Of a DNA stretch of 62,628 bases, positions 54,808 to 62,628 are shown piece after piece. The notes beneath the pieces are model-generated. The model ran no database searches. It was not told the origin of the DNA and was given only the letters and a program-made list of their open reading frames with translations. Every line of letters starts with the position of its first letter. The first letter of the stretch is position 1. Origin of the DNA: a virus; IMG/VR virus record IMGVR_UViG_3300009177_000038, positions 1 to 62,628 of that record. One strand, given 5' to 3'. Made by a program: the position numbers and the translations under genes.

Positions 54808-55251
54808 ATGACCGCAGCTCACTTCTGCGACAAGACGGGTGCGCGCATTGCCGCGCCCGGTGTGTCGCTCGCCGTCGACAGCGATAAGGGACACCACGAG
54901 GTCGATACACCCGATGACGTGCATCCCGCGGAGCCCAGCGAATCCGATGTCGGCGCGATAATCGATAAGTTTCACGCGGGCATCAAAGCAGCCCACGAGA
55001 AGCTCGAAGCCGTCACTGCCGAGCTCGATGCCGCCAAGGCCGACGTCGCGAAGCTCACGGCCGACAACGAGAGTCTCGCTGGCGCCAACAAGGCCCTGAA
55101 TGCCGAGCTCGATGCCGCCAAGGCCGACGTCGCGAAGCTCACGAGCGCCCTCGACGCCTACAAGTCCACCGCTCCCGCGCCGACGGCGCCGGCAGCTACG
55201 CCCGAAACCCCGCCCGCGCCCACCCCAGGCCCCAAGGCGAAAGCCCGATAA
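54808..55251 (+). CDS. Coiled-coil head-region protein with internal repeat (scaffold-like)
   Basis: ATG 54808 with AAGGAA upstream. The 147-residue product has an N-terminal polar domain (HFCDKTGARIAAPGVSLAVD), a coiled coil from about residue 48 to 118 with AELDAAKADVAKLT occurring twice, and a Pro/Ala tail. The two coiled-coil copies come from an exact 43-base DNA repeat. It may be part of a scaffold or a head accessory protein. Confidence 0.5.
   Translation: MTAAHFCDKTGARIAAPGVSLAVDSDKGHHEVDTPDDVHPAEPSESDVGAIIDKFHAGIKAAHEKLEAVTAELDAAKADVAKLTADNESLAGANKALNAELDAAKADVAKLTSALDAYKSTAPAPTAPAATPETPPAPTPGPKAKAR
55017..55143 (+). repeat. Exact 43-base direct repeat inside coiled-coil gene
   Basis: 55017-55059 and 55101-55143 are identical (TGCCGAGCTCGATGCCGCCA...). 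The 84-base period is 28 codons, a multiple of seven residues (4 heptads), so copy number can change without disturbing the coiled-coil register. Exact identity suggests a recent duplication. Confidence 0.8.
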
Positions 55252-55263
55252 CGGAGAGCCACC

Positions 55264-55662
55264 ATGGCAGTCGTAAACGGAACCGTCCACAGCGTGCACA
55301 CCATGAAGTCCGACTACATCGGCTCGGCCGTGCCCGTCCAAATCGCCGAAGTCTTGTTCACGCTCCCGACAGCCAGCACCTACGCGCAGGCCGACAACGC
55401 GCAGCTGCAGGGCATCGCGACGCTCATTCAGAACAGCCGTCGCAACGGCAAGACTGTGAACTTGCTTGGCGCGATGATGAGCCAATTTGCTTCGCAAGAC
55501 TCGGATCGTACCAAGTACTTCGGTCTCAAGACCGTAGCGGTCTCGGGTGCCGACGTGACGTTCGAGGTCACGGACAACAGTACCTCGACCGAACTCGCGA
55601 ACGGTGCCGTGCCTGCGCAAGACCGCCCGTTTGGGCTCGCGATCGCCTTCTACGAGTCCTGA
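55264..55662 (+). CDS. Head decoration-like protein candidate
   Basis: ATG 55264 with GGAGA upstream. The 132-residue product is beta-rich (AVVNGTVHSVHTMKSDYIGS, VFEVTDNSTSTELANGAV) with no long helix. Between scaffold-like and capsid genes, this fits a decoration or head-completion protein. No family is recognised with certainty. Confidence 0.45.
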   Translation: MAVVNGTVHSVHTMKSDYIGSAVPVQIAEVLFTLPTASTYAQADNAQLQGIATLIQNSRRNGKTVNLLGAMMSQFASQDSDRTKYFGLKTVAVSGADVTFEVTDNSTSTELANGAVPAQDRPFGLAIAFYES

Positions 55663-55672
55663 GCGGTAGCCC

Positions 55673-55939
55673 ATGAACGTCGCGCTCTGGTTCAGGCGAG
55701 CCGGGCGCGCCGATGGGCTTTGGTGGACGCTGTCCGTCGACGGTGTCGAGCGGCACGCGAGCTCTGTGCTCGGCGCCGCCGCCTTCAAGACAGATTGTCT
55801 GCCGGGGCCAAGCCCGGATACGCCGCTGGATGAGCGGCGCAACGTCGTAGTGCTCGTCGCCATCGATCGCATTGAATGGCGCGGCACCGAGGCGATCATC
55901 CATTCGCTACTCGGCGGTCAAAGCGACGCCGCCGAGTGA
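55673..55939 (+). CDS. Small unknown head-region protein
   Basis: ATG 55673; 88 residues (MNVALWFRRAGRADGLWWTL ...). Beta-rich with a helical end. No family is recognised; part of the head operon. Confidence 0.45.
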   Translation: MNVALWFRRAGRADGLWWTLSVDGVERHASSVLGAAAFKTDCLPGPSPDTPLDERRNVVVLVAIDRIEWRGTEAIIHSLLGGQSDAAE

Positions 55940-55998
55940 CGTAGTCCGAGTCGCAATCTCCACGGCTCTCGCGGCCGACAATCGCGAGTAGGAGAGCA

Positions 55999-56718
55999 AT
56001 GCTACGCAGAATCGTAATCCTCTTCGCCACTGAAGTCGGCGCGGGGGGCGGTGGTGGTGCGCCTGCGCCTACGCCCACGCCAGCGCCCGCCAATCCGCCC
56101 GCACCCGCGACCCCCTCCCCAGCTCCAGCGCCCACGGCGGCTGAATCGGTGTCGATGACGCCGGCACAGCTGAAAGAGCGCCTCGCCGAGGAGCGCGGCA
56201 AGGGTACGGCCGCGCTGCTCAAGGATCTCGGGTTCGAAAAGCCCGACGACCTCAAGGGCGCGCTCGGCAAACTGAAAGAGCTGCAGGACGCGTCGCTGAG
56301 CGAGAAAGAGCGTTCCGACAAGAAGCTCCAAGAGCTCACGACTCGCACGACGCAACTCGAGGCGACCGACAAGCTGTTTCGACAAGTCGTCGATCAGCAG
56401 TTCGCGAAGCTGCCCGAAGCTGCCCAGCAAGCCATCGACGTTGTCGCGAACGGTGATCCTGTACAGCGCTTCACGCTCATGCAGGTCGCGGCAGCGATGC
56501 AGACCGCGCCGACGCCGGCAACGCCGACAACCCCGCCGGGTCCCGCGCCGAAGCCGCCGCCTGCCAGCAGTGGGCCCGGCCCCAATCCGGCGCCAAGCGC
56601 GGCGGCGCAAACCAAGTTTCAGGAGTGGGAAGCCATGAAGGCTCGCTCTCCGATGCTCGGCGACATTTTCTACCAAAACAATCAGCGCGAGATCGAGCGC
56701 ACACGCCCGACCGCCTGA
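55999..56718 (+). CDS. Scaffolding protein
   Basis: ATG 55999 with AGGAGAG upstream. The 239-residue product has Pro/Ala-rich ends and a central coiled coil (LKDLGFEKPDDLKGALGKLK, QELTTRTTQLEATDKLFRQV). It ends in a short structured part (QEWEAMKARSPMLGDIFYQN). Highly charged helical proteins directly before the capsid gene are usual phage scaffolds. It guides assembly of the procapsid and leaves before packaging. Confidence 0.7.
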   Translation: MLRRIVILFATEVGAGGGGGAPAPTPTPAPANPPAPATPSPAPAPTAAESVSMTPAQLKERLAEERGKGTAALLKDLGFEKPDDLKGALGKLKELQDASLSEKERSDKKLQELTTRTTQLEATDKLFRQVVDQQFAKLPEAAQQAIDVVANGDPVQRFTLMQVAAAMQTAPTPATPTTPPGPAPKPPPASSGPGPNPAPSAAAQTKFQEWEAMKARSPMLGDIFYQNNQREIERTRPTA

Positions 56719-56785
56719 ATCAACAGCGCGAGCCAACGCCGCGCACATGAAGGTTCGACGCCCCATCGGGCGAAGGAGTATCTAA

Positions 56786-57955
56786 ATGGGACTCATTAGC
56801 CGAAGTTCTCTTCCGCAGAACTTCCTCGATTCTGCATCCACGGGGATGCGGCTTCCGACGCCGGAACCGCAATACTTCTTCGCCAAGATGGCGATCGGCA
56901 TGCGCATCACGCTGGCGGCTCTTGCTGCAGGCGTCTCGACAGCGCAGCAGTTCGTCACGATCGCTGGCGGCGGTGCGCAGTTGCCGCCCGAGCTCGACGA
57001 CATGGCGCGTGCCGCGGACGCCTATCCCGAGGCGGTGATTGCCGTCGACGAGTTCGGCAAAGACGCTGGCGACACCGTCAAACTCTGGCGCGACGTCTAC
57101 GAGGGCGGCTTGTATACGCAAGCCGGGCGTCTGCTCGGTGAGGACGTCGCGATCAGCACGACGGGGCAGAACATCAAGGCCGAGGAAGTGCCTGTCGTTC
57201 TGAAGGAGTTTTACGGACCTTCGAACGCCGCGGGCACGTCCGTGCAGCCCTACGCGATTAAAGACTTCGATGCGAAGTATCGTCGCAACAAGGAGCAGCT
57301 CGCCGGCAAGGTCACGCGCTATCTGCGTCGAGACTACGTCAAGTGGCTCGATGCCGTGATCCGGGATCTGTTCCGCTGCAACGGCGCGAACACGAACCTG
57401 ACCTTCCCCGACGGCATCACGCAGGGCAGCGACTTCGTCGCGAACGGCACCGCGTATATCTCGCTCCAGCAGATCCTGAACGCCCGCAAGGCGCTGAGCG
57501 ATCGCGAATGGCGAAAGTTCTCGAACGGGCGCTACATGTGTATCGTCCCGACGTCATTCAACACGCAGATGGTCGGCGACGTCGACTATCGTGAACTGAG
57601 CAAACTGCAGGCTCAGGGCCGAAACCTGATCTACGGCTACATCGGGTCGATCCAGGACATCGACTTCTTCGAGTGCACGACGCTCGCAACCTACGCGGCA
57701 AGCGGTGCGACCGACACCGCTCTGAACAGCTCGAACGTGGCCGCAAACGTGACGCTCAATGAGGCTCTGCTGATCGGCCCCGGCGCCGTCGGCATGGGCA
57801 CGGCGGTCAACGAGCAGAGCGGATCGATCGGACCCGAAGTGCGCTTCGCGGACGACACCAACTACGGCACGCTGGCAAAGATGATCTGGTACGTGATGCA
57901 CGCGTTCCAGACCCTCGACATGCGCGGCGTGCAGCGCATCCCGTTCCAGATCTGA
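56786..57955 (+). CDS. Major capsid protein
   Basis: ATG 56786 with AAGGAG at a good distance (strong translation expected). The 389-residue product follows the scaffold. It has an N-terminal helix (ISRSSLPQNFLDSASTGMRL), a beta-rich E-loop-like region and a conserved P-domain-like helix (KYRRNKEQLAGKVTRYLRRD, YVKWLDAVIRDLFRCNGANT). The HK97-like fold is inferred from gene order and size. Forms the head shell. Confidence 0.75.
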   Translation: MGLISRSSLPQNFLDSASTGMRLPTPEPQYFFAKMAIGMRITLAALAAGVSTAQQFVTIAGGGAQLPPELDDMARAADAYPEAVIAVDEFGKDAGDTVKLWRDVYEGGLYTQAGRLLGEDVAISTTGQNIKAEEVPVVLKEFYGPSNAAGTSVQPYAIKDFDAKYRRNKEQLAGKVTRYLRRDYVKWLDAVIRDLFRCNGANTNLTFPDGITQGSDFVANGTAYISLQQILNARKALSDREWRKFSNGRYMCIVPTSFNTQMVGDVDYRELSKLQAQGRNLIYGYIGSIQDIDFFECTTLATYAASGATDTALNSSNVAANVTLNEALLIGPGAVGMGTAVNEQSGSIGPEVRFADDTNYGTLAKMIWYVMHAFQTLDMRGVQRIPFQI

Positions 57956-57961
57956 GGACCG

Positions 57962-58342
57962 ATGGCAAGTCAAGCCCCCAACAGGAATGCGGTCGCGCGC
58001 GCTTCTGCCGTTCTCACGACCGGCGAAGTCGCGGCGGCAAAGTTCGATCTCAACGAGGCCTTCGATTCGCAGGTCTCGGTGCAGGTCGACTTCACACTGG
58101 GCATGCTGACCAATGTCACGCTCCGCGGCTACGTGTCGATGGACGGGACGACTTGGTACAACCTGTCGAGCATTCTCGGTGGCGCGACGAGCGCCGCCCT
58201 CACGGCCGACGCCGCGATCGGATACGTGTTCCGTGCGCCGGGCTGGAAGTGGTTCCGCCTGACCGCGCAAGGCTCGGGCACGGTCACGAACTCGCTGCTG
58301 GCGCTCACGTATCGCTGGCTGCGTCGCGGCACGCAGATGTGA
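57962..58342 (+). CDS. Head-associated beta-rich protein
   Basis: ATG 57962; 126 residues, rich in Thr/Ala/Ser with beta-like sequence (VSVQVDFTLGMLTNVTLRGY, SMDGTTWYNLSSILGG). Possibly a capsid decoration or head-tail adaptor protein. No family is recognised. Confidence 0.45.
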   Translation: MASQAPNRNAVARASAVLTTGEVAAAKFDLNEAFDSQVSVQVDFTLGMLTNVTLRGYVSMDGTTWYNLSSILGGATSAALTADAAIGYVFRAPGWKWFRLTAQGSGTVTNSLLALTYRWLRRGTQM

Positions 58343-58401
58343 GGACGGGCGCGTCCACGTGGCGCGCCCTCTCCTACTCGTAGCTCTGGAGCGCTGAAAC
58401 C

Positions 58402-59016
58402 ATGTCGATGTCAGACGAGGAGATCGAGAACACTCGATTCCACCTCGGCTACGGAAACTTGGACTTCGGCGCCTATCCGTATACTGCGGACGGATTCAAG
58501 TCGCTGTTCGAGCAGGTCGTGGCGCCGAATCTCACGGTCGGCGACGAGACCACCGCGACGACAGCGGTCGCGGCGGGCAGCACGACGGCGGTAACGCCTG
58601 TCTCGATGACGGGGATCGGCCTCCACACGAGGCTGGTCGTCGACGTCGGAGACGCGGTCGAGACCGTTGTCGTGCGGTCGGTAACGGTGTCGTCGTTCAC
58701 GGCGACGTTCCGATTCGCGCACGCCGCGAGCGGTTACCCGGTCTGCGTGCAGAGCGGGCACACGCGTCTGCGGCTCCTGCTCGCGCAGGCCGACAAGGCG
58801 TGGGAAGCGATTCTCAGTCCCGATCTCGGCGCCGCTGCAGGCATCAAACAGGTCGACAAGGGCGACGTCGTTTGGTTCGAGGGCTTCCCGATCCTGCGCG
58901 ACCGCACCTCCCACTACAAGGCGATCGTTCGCCAAATCTCTTTGCTGACTCGCGTGCCGCCGCAGTGGGAATCCGAAGGTGGCGGCGGCGGTAACGCGGC
59001 GCTCGAGGTCTACTGA
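58402..59016 (+). CDS. Head-tail connector protein candidate
   Basis: ATG 58402. The 204-residue product has a short helical start (MSDEEIENTRFHLGYGNLDF), a beta-rich insertion of about 60 residues (TTATTAVAAGSTTAVTPVSM) and helical/beta ends (RLRLLLAQADKAWEAILSPD, YKAIVRQISLLTRVPPQWE). Similar to HK97 gp6-like adaptors that sit below the portal. Next to capsid and connector genes. Confidence 0.45.
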   Translation: MSMSDEEIENTRFHLGYGNLDFGAYPYTADGFKSLFEQVVAPNLTVGDETTATTAVAAGSTTAVTPVSMTGIGLHTRLVVDVGDAVETVVVRSVTVSSFTATFRFAHAASGYPVCVQSGHTRLRLLLAQADKAWEAILSPDLGAAAGIKQVDKGDVVWFEGFPILRDRTSHYKAIVRQISLLTRVPPQWESEGGGGGNAALEVY

Positions 59017-59444
59017 TGTCGCTCAAGGAATATCTGCTCAGCGACACGTCGCCAGCTGCGCCGGGGACCGTTGTAAGCTCAGCTGTTACGGGCGGGCTCT
59101 CGCAGTTCGACTGGTTCACGCTCGACGCCCTGCTGACCCAGGCCACTGGTGGGACGCTCGACGTCTACCTGCAGCGTTTCGTCGCGACCCTAAACGAGTG
59201 GCGAGACTGGGTGCATTTCACGCAGCTGGCAGCCGGCTCGGCCTCGTTCCGCTACACGCTCGACAGCCGCATGGCCTCGACTTCGATCGTCGCTGTCGGC
59301 CAAGGCTCGAGCCCCGCGATCGCAGCCGGCACGATCGTCTGCGCCCATCCTGGCGACAAGGTGCGCCTTGCATTCACGGCGGGGGCGAGTACGAGCGCCG
59401 GCGCGGGCCAGAAAGTCGTGCTCTCGGGCTGGAGACGGCGGTGA
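59016..59444 (+). CDS. Structural protein of head-tail region
   Basis: ATG 59016 overlaps the previous stop (TGATG). The 142-residue product has a beta-rich core with repeated Thr/Ser (ALLTQATGGTLDVYLQRFVA, ASTSIVAVGQGSSPAIAAG). Probably a small virion or adaptor protein. No family is recognised. Confidence 0.45.
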   Translation: MSLKEYLLSDTSPAAPGTVVSSAVTGGLSQFDWFTLDALLTQATGGTLDVYLQRFVATLNEWRDWVHFTQLAAGSASFRYTLDSRMASTSIVAVGQGSSPAIAAGTIVCAHPGDKVRLAFTAGASTSAGAGQKVVLSGWRRR

Positions 59445-59890
59445 CGCTGGCCGAATCGCTGCGTCCGGCCCTCACCCAGGCGCGGTCGATCGCAGGCACG
59501 CTTGGGCTCCGGCCCCACGCCGTCGAACTCGTGACGGTCTCGTCGTCGGGCTCCCACGTCGGCGACGGCACGGTGACACGCGACGCAACTCCAATCACCG
59601 AAGCGAACGGGCAGCCTCCGAAAGTCCGCTGGCTCTCCAACGAAGAGATCGCGGTCGGGCAGTTGCCCTCGGGCTCGATCGAAATCGGGCCGATTACCCA
59701 CGCTTTCGCGTTCGGAGGCACGGACATAGCATCGCTCGACGGCAGCCAGCTCCAAGCCATGCAGGGGCGGCAACTGAGGATCACGGGGCCGCAGCACCCG
59801 CACGGCGCCCGCTACGAGATCACGAACGTCAACGCCGAAAGCGCGCTGCATATCACCCTGCAGGCCAAACCGATCGCCGAATCGCCGTGA
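59441..59890 (+). CDS. Structural protein of head-tail region
   Basis: GTG 59441 overlaps the previous stop. The 149-residue product (VTLAESLRPALTQARSIAGT ...) has helical and beta regions (EEIAVGQLPSGSIEIGPITH, YEITNVNAESALHITLQAKP). Fits head-tail joining proteins in position, but not assigned to a family. Confidence 0.45.
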   Translation: MTLAESLRPALTQARSIAGTLGLRPHAVELVTVSSSGSHVGDGTVTRDATPITEANGQPPKVRWLSNEEIAVGQLPSGSIEIGPITHAFAFGGTDIASLDGSQLQAMQGRQLRITGPQHPHGARYEITNVNAESALHITLQAKPIAESP

Positions 59891-59893
59891 CCA

Positions 59894-60685
59894 ATGTCCC
59901 GCCAGGACTCGATCTTCCAGGGCTTCGGGGCCCTGAAGTTCCCGCTCAATTCTGACGACATCACGGATGGGCTCACACCGCTCGATCCGGCGCGCAAGAT
60001 CCTGATCGACCTCTTCGAGGCTGCGATCAACGCCGAGCTCGGAAACGTCTGGCAGAAGGTCGTCGGCCGTAGCGCCGCACCGGCCATCACGGGCCAGCTC
60101 GACGGCGGCAACGCTCATCCGTTCTTCGATACCCTTCCCGTCGCGTTCAAGCTCGAGCTCGAGCCCAACGCCACGACGCTCCTACAACTCAAACCCAAGT
60201 TCCCGATGCTGTGCGTGCACCGCGCGGGCACGGGCACCTTCGAGCCGCACACGCTCGAGGAAGATCGGCTCGTCCAGCCCTGGGACGTCCACTACGTGCT
60301 CGGGCCGCTCGACGTCGCGGACCTCCGGAAGGTCGCGGATATCTGCGTGCCGATCGCCAAGCTCCTCCGCATGGTGGTCCGGCAGCGCGGCCACAAGTCC
60401 TACCAGAGCGGCGCGCTCCAGTTCTTTCCCGGCGCCGGCGGGCTGATGGCCGTCGACCTCGAGTCGTTCGAGGGTCCCGGGCAGGCGCGTTTCGCCGGCG
60501 ATGAGAGCGGGACGCTCTACTACGCGATGACCGCGCACCTCAAAACGAGCGAACTCACGAGCGACGATAACTCGGTGTTCCCGGACGCTGAAGGTACCGA
60601 CTTCCAGATCGGAGTCGGGAACCAACTCGAGATTCTACCGGGTCTCATCTACGCCAGTTCGGACGTTCCACTCCAACAAGGCTGA
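59894..60685 (+). CDS. Tail-connector/tail-completion protein candidate
   Basis: ATG 59894; 263 residues. It has a helical first part (PARKILIDLFEAAINAELGN), beta-rich middle and FPGAGGLMAVDLESFEGPGQ, then SGTLYYAMTAHLKTSELTSD. Located just before the gp10-like and sheath genes, it may be the tail terminator or head-completion protein. No precise family. Confidence 0.45.
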   Translation: MSRQDSIFQGFGALKFPLNSDDITDGLTPLDPARKILIDLFEAAINAELGNVWQKVVGRSAAPAITGQLDGGNAHPFFDTLPVAFKLELEPNATTLLQLKPKFPMLCVHRAGTGTFEPHTLEEDRLVQPWDVHYVLGPLDVADLRKVADICVPIAKLLRMVVRQRGHKSYQSGALQFFPGAGGLMAVDLESFEGPGQARFAGDESGTLYYAMTAHLKTSELTSDDNSVFPDAEGTDFQIGVGNQLEILPGLIYASSDVPLQQG

Positions 60686-60690
60686 TTCGA

Positions 60691-61149
60691 ATGCGCGGGC
60701 CGATCGTCAATCTCGATGAGATCCGGCGCGCGCATCAGCACTTCCTCGCCGCTAACCAGCGGATGATCGTCGAAGCTGCGGACCGCGCGGGCGATCACGC
60801 CGAAGAGCACGTCCAACGCTACGCGACGTTCAAGCGCCGGACCGGCAAGCTCCAGGACGCAACGCGACACCGCGTCGTCCGCACGCGTGGCGGGCACCTG
60901 CTACGCATCCAGAACCCCGCGAAGTACGCAGCCGCGATCGACAGTGGTGCGCGGCCGCACCGCATCGTGGCGCGACGCGCGAAAGCCCTGCGCTTCATCG
61001 GACGCGCGGGCGGCATCGTGTTCCGGCAAGCCATCAATCACCCTGGCAACAAGCCCTACAAGTTCTTGTACCGCGCCACCAATGCCGCCTACCGCGTGCT
61101 CGGCGCAGACCTCGCAAAGCACATGACCGAGCTCGCGGCTCGGTTCTGA
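60691..61149 (+). CDS. HK97 gp10-like head-tail joining/tail-completion protein
   Basis: ATG 60691. The 152-residue product follows HK97-gp10-type pattern: helical N-term (FLAANQRMIVEAADRAGDHA), YATFKRRTGKLQDATRHRVV, then NPAKYAAAIDSGARPHRIVA, RRAKALRF, FRQAINHPGNKPYKFLYRAT. This 'yA.yvefGT..H.I.pr..kaL.f......v.HPG....pF' core is diagnostic. It helps close the tail end that attaches to the head. Confidence 0.7.
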   Translation: MRGPIVNLDEIRRAHQHFLAANQRMIVEAADRAGDHAEEHVQRYATFKRRTGKLQDATRHRVVRTRGGHLLRIQNPAKYAAAIDSGARPHRIVARRAKALRFIGRAGGIVFRQAINHPGNKPYKFLYRATNAAYRVLGADLAKHMTELAARF

Positions 61150-61159
61150 GGAGCAGTCG

Positions 61160-61531
61160 ATGAAATTGCGCTTCTACGCGCGAGGCACTGACCTCGTGTA
61201 CGACCCGCGTGTGCCCCGCGCCTACCAGCAGCGGCCGCATTACGTGGGACGCGACTTCGTGCCCGGTAGCAAGGGCGTCGGAGCCCAGCACCCGGCGACC
61301 AAAGAGCCGTTCGAAATCGACGACAGCGAGCCCGGTGCCGAGCACCTGATTCGCCTGACGTTCATCGATTCGTCGCTTTGGCCCGCTGATGAGGCCACCG
61401 CAAAACGTTGCAACGTGGCCTTCGTGCCCGTCGAGCTCCGTAACGGCGTGTACGTGGCGAAGGACCAGGCGCAGCTCGAAAAGGCCGCGGCTCCCAAGGC
61501 CGCAAAAGCTTCCGAGCAGGGGAATAGCTGA
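61160..61531 (+). CDS. Small protein before tail sheath
   Basis: ATG 61160; 123 residues (MKLRFYARGTDLVYDPRVPR ...). Beta-rich with a helical Ala/Lys/Glu end. Placed directly before the sheath gene, overlapping its ATG by one base (TGATG). Unknown structural role; similar small genes precede the sheath in Mu-like phages. Confidence 0.5.
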   Translation: MKLRFYARGTDLVYDPRVPRAYQQRPHYVGRDFVPGSKGVGAQHPATKEPFEIDDSEPGAEHLIRLTFIDSSLWPADEATAKRCNVAFVPVELRNGVYVAKDQAQLEKAAAPKAAKASEQGNS

Positions 61532-62628
61532 TGAGCGCGATCATTCCGATCACGGGCATTGCGGCTGACTTCCGCGTGCCCGGCACGTACGCCGAGATCC
61601 TGTTTGCGCAGGGCCCGTCTACGGCCTCGGCGCCGGCGCGCGAAGTCGTGTTCGTGATGCCGAAGCTCTCGACGGGCTCTTGGACCGTCGCGACCCTGTA
61701 CCCGGTCAACAACGAGCAGGACGTCATCACGGGCGCGGCTTCGGGCTCGCCCTTGCATCGGGGAATCCGCAAGTTCCTGCAGGCCAACAAGACCTCGAAG
61801 GTTTGGGCATTGCCGGTCGCTGAGACCAGCGGCGGCTCGCCTGTGGCCGCAACAGCGACGGTCACGCTCACCAACAACGCGACGGCCACCGGTGCGCTCA
61901 CGGTTCGCGTGTGCGACGAGGATTGCACGTGCGTCTTCGCTACCGGCGCCACCCCCACCCAGATCGGCGATCTCATCGTCGCCGTCATCAACGGGAAGAC
62001 GTGGCTGCCCTGCACGGCCGTGAACGTCACCGGGACGATCACCCTGACCGCGAAGCTCAAGGGCGTCTCGCAGGGCACGGCAACGATCGGTGTCATCCGA
62101 CTTCGAACGTCGATCACCGCCGGCGTCGGGACGACCGTCGCGCAGAGCGGGCTTTTCCTGGGTACCGGCGCCGCAGGTGTCGAGGGCTCGACCACCGAAG
62201 CCGCGAACCTCGCTACCGCGCTCGCTAGCCTGGTCTCGACTCGCAAGTACTACATCGTTTCGTCGGCCAACGACGCCACGAGCCTCACCAACATCCAATC
62301 GCACGTCGCGACGAAGTCGGAGCCCAAGCAAGGGCTACGGAGCGTGGCGATCACGGCTTGGACCGGGAGCCTCGCGGCTGGCCAAACACTCGCGACGTCG
62401 CGCAACTACGAGCGTCTGCAGATTGCGTGGCAGCGCAACAGCGACCACGACTGCGCGGAGATCGCGGGCAACGTGGCGGCGATCCGCCAGAAGTACGAAT
62501 CCCTGGATTCGGCCTTCAATTTCGCCAGCTACAGCGATTCGGACTGGCTCATCAACCCCGCCTACCTCAACGCCGATTGGCCAACCCCCGACGAGCAGAA
62601 CGACGCAATCACGGACGGGCTCATGCCC
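61531..62628 (+). CDS. Tail sheath protein (3' end outside window)
   Basis: ATG 61531; 366 codons are visible before the window ends. The N-terminal region (IITGIAADFRVPGTYAEILF in slightly different order: ITGIAADFRVPGTYAEILFA) and SGSPLHRGIRKFLQANKTSK, VWALPVAETSGGSPVAATAT match Mu gpL-type sheaths. An inserted beta domain (residues 105-180) follows, then TTEAANLATALASLVSTRKY, YIVSSANDATSLTNI and LQIAWQRNSDHDCAEIAGNV, NPAYLNADWP. Contracts to drive the tube through the host envelope. The rest of the sheath, tube and chaperone genes are not in the window. Confidence 0.8.
   Translation, partial: MSAIIPITGIAADFRVPGTYAEILFAQGPSTASAPAREVVFVMPKLSTGSWTVATLYPVNNEQDVITGAASGSPLHRGIRKFLQANKTSKVWALPVAETSGGSPVAATATVTLTNNATATGALTVRVCDEDCTCVFATGATPTQIGDLIVAVINGKTWLPCTAVNVTGTITLTAKLKGVSQGTATIGVIRLRTSITAGVGTTVAQSGLFLGTGAAGVEGSTTEAANLATALASLVSTRKYYIVSSANDATSLTNIQSHVATKSEPKQGLRSVAITAWTGSLAAGQTLATSRNYERLQIAWQRNSDHDCAEIAGNVAAIRQKYESLDSAFNFASYSDSDWLINPAYLNADWPTPDEQNDAITDGLMP

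Noticed and set aside
1-62628. CRISPR array, rRNA, complete tRNA, insertion sequence or transposase
   Set aside because: No regular spacer-repeat series, rRNA signature, foldable tRNA or transposase motif was found on either strand; a Mu-like transposase is also absent, so the Mu likeness is limited to the tail.

Overview
The window is almost all of one temperate, contractile-tailed (myovirus-like) phage or prophage with high GC content (roughly two thirds G+C by eye) and dense gene packing: ATGA, GTGA and TTGA start/stop overlaps are common. It opens inside the tail tape-measure gene and closes inside the tail-sheath gene. In Mu-type tails these lie only a few genes apart (sheath, tube, chaperones, tape measure), so the window looks like a circular or permuted genome opened in the tail operon, with a short segment missing between its ends. 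No host housekeeping gene, rRNA or complete tRNA is visible. A Mu-like baseplate, lipobox lipoproteins and a GH25 lysozyme fit a Gram-negative host. High GC, GTG/TTG starts and an apparent attP inside the integrase gene (an arrangement reported for Myxococcus phage Mx8) make a myxobacterial or related host a reasonable guess, not a demonstrated fact.

Layout: 1-7438 tail tape measure and Mu-like baseplate (gp43, gp44, gp45, gp46 and gp47 relatives), interrupted by a three-gene minus-strand insert at 3926-5481. 7446-16464 gp48-like protein and receptor-binding or fibre proteins (beta-propeller, LamG-like, collagen-like, Gly-rich, coiled-coil). 16584-20889 lysis region: membrane protein, papain-type cysteine peptidase, two small lipoproteins, GH25 lysozyme and a coiled-coil membrane protein, closed by a terminator at 20926-20961. 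21081-22040 two lower-GC membrane proteins. 22668-32997 long leftward operon: ParB-like protein, SbcC/SbcD pair, a probable recombination protein and many small zinc-finger or unknown proteins. 33000-34490 immunity region: ImmA-like metalloprotease, repressor, and two near-identical promoter/operator elements facing outward. 34490-46988 rightward early operon: Cro-like protein, antirepressor-like protein, excisionase, integrase, HNH and GIY-YIG proteins, RusA-like protein, and a replication protein carrying an iteron origin; it ends at a terminator at 46995-47026. 47070-62628 packaging and head genes (small and large terminase, portal, MuF polyvalent protein, scaffold, major capsid protein, connectors), then the tail sheath.

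The strongest candidates for new biology are: a MuF-type protein that joins a head-morphogenesis domain to an HEELH metalloprotease-like segment and a GNAT-like acetyltransferase; a portal gene split by one in-frame amber codon; a replication origin of twelve CGAACG/CGTTCG sites inside the initiator gene; a tRNA-like attP core inside the integrase 3' end; an ImmA/repressor switch with matched operators; a papain-like peptidase in the lysis cassette; a 33-residue Leu/Pro repeat protein beside the baseplate spike; and small cargo-gene cassettes. All assignments come from reading the sequence and recalling family motifs; no database search was run.
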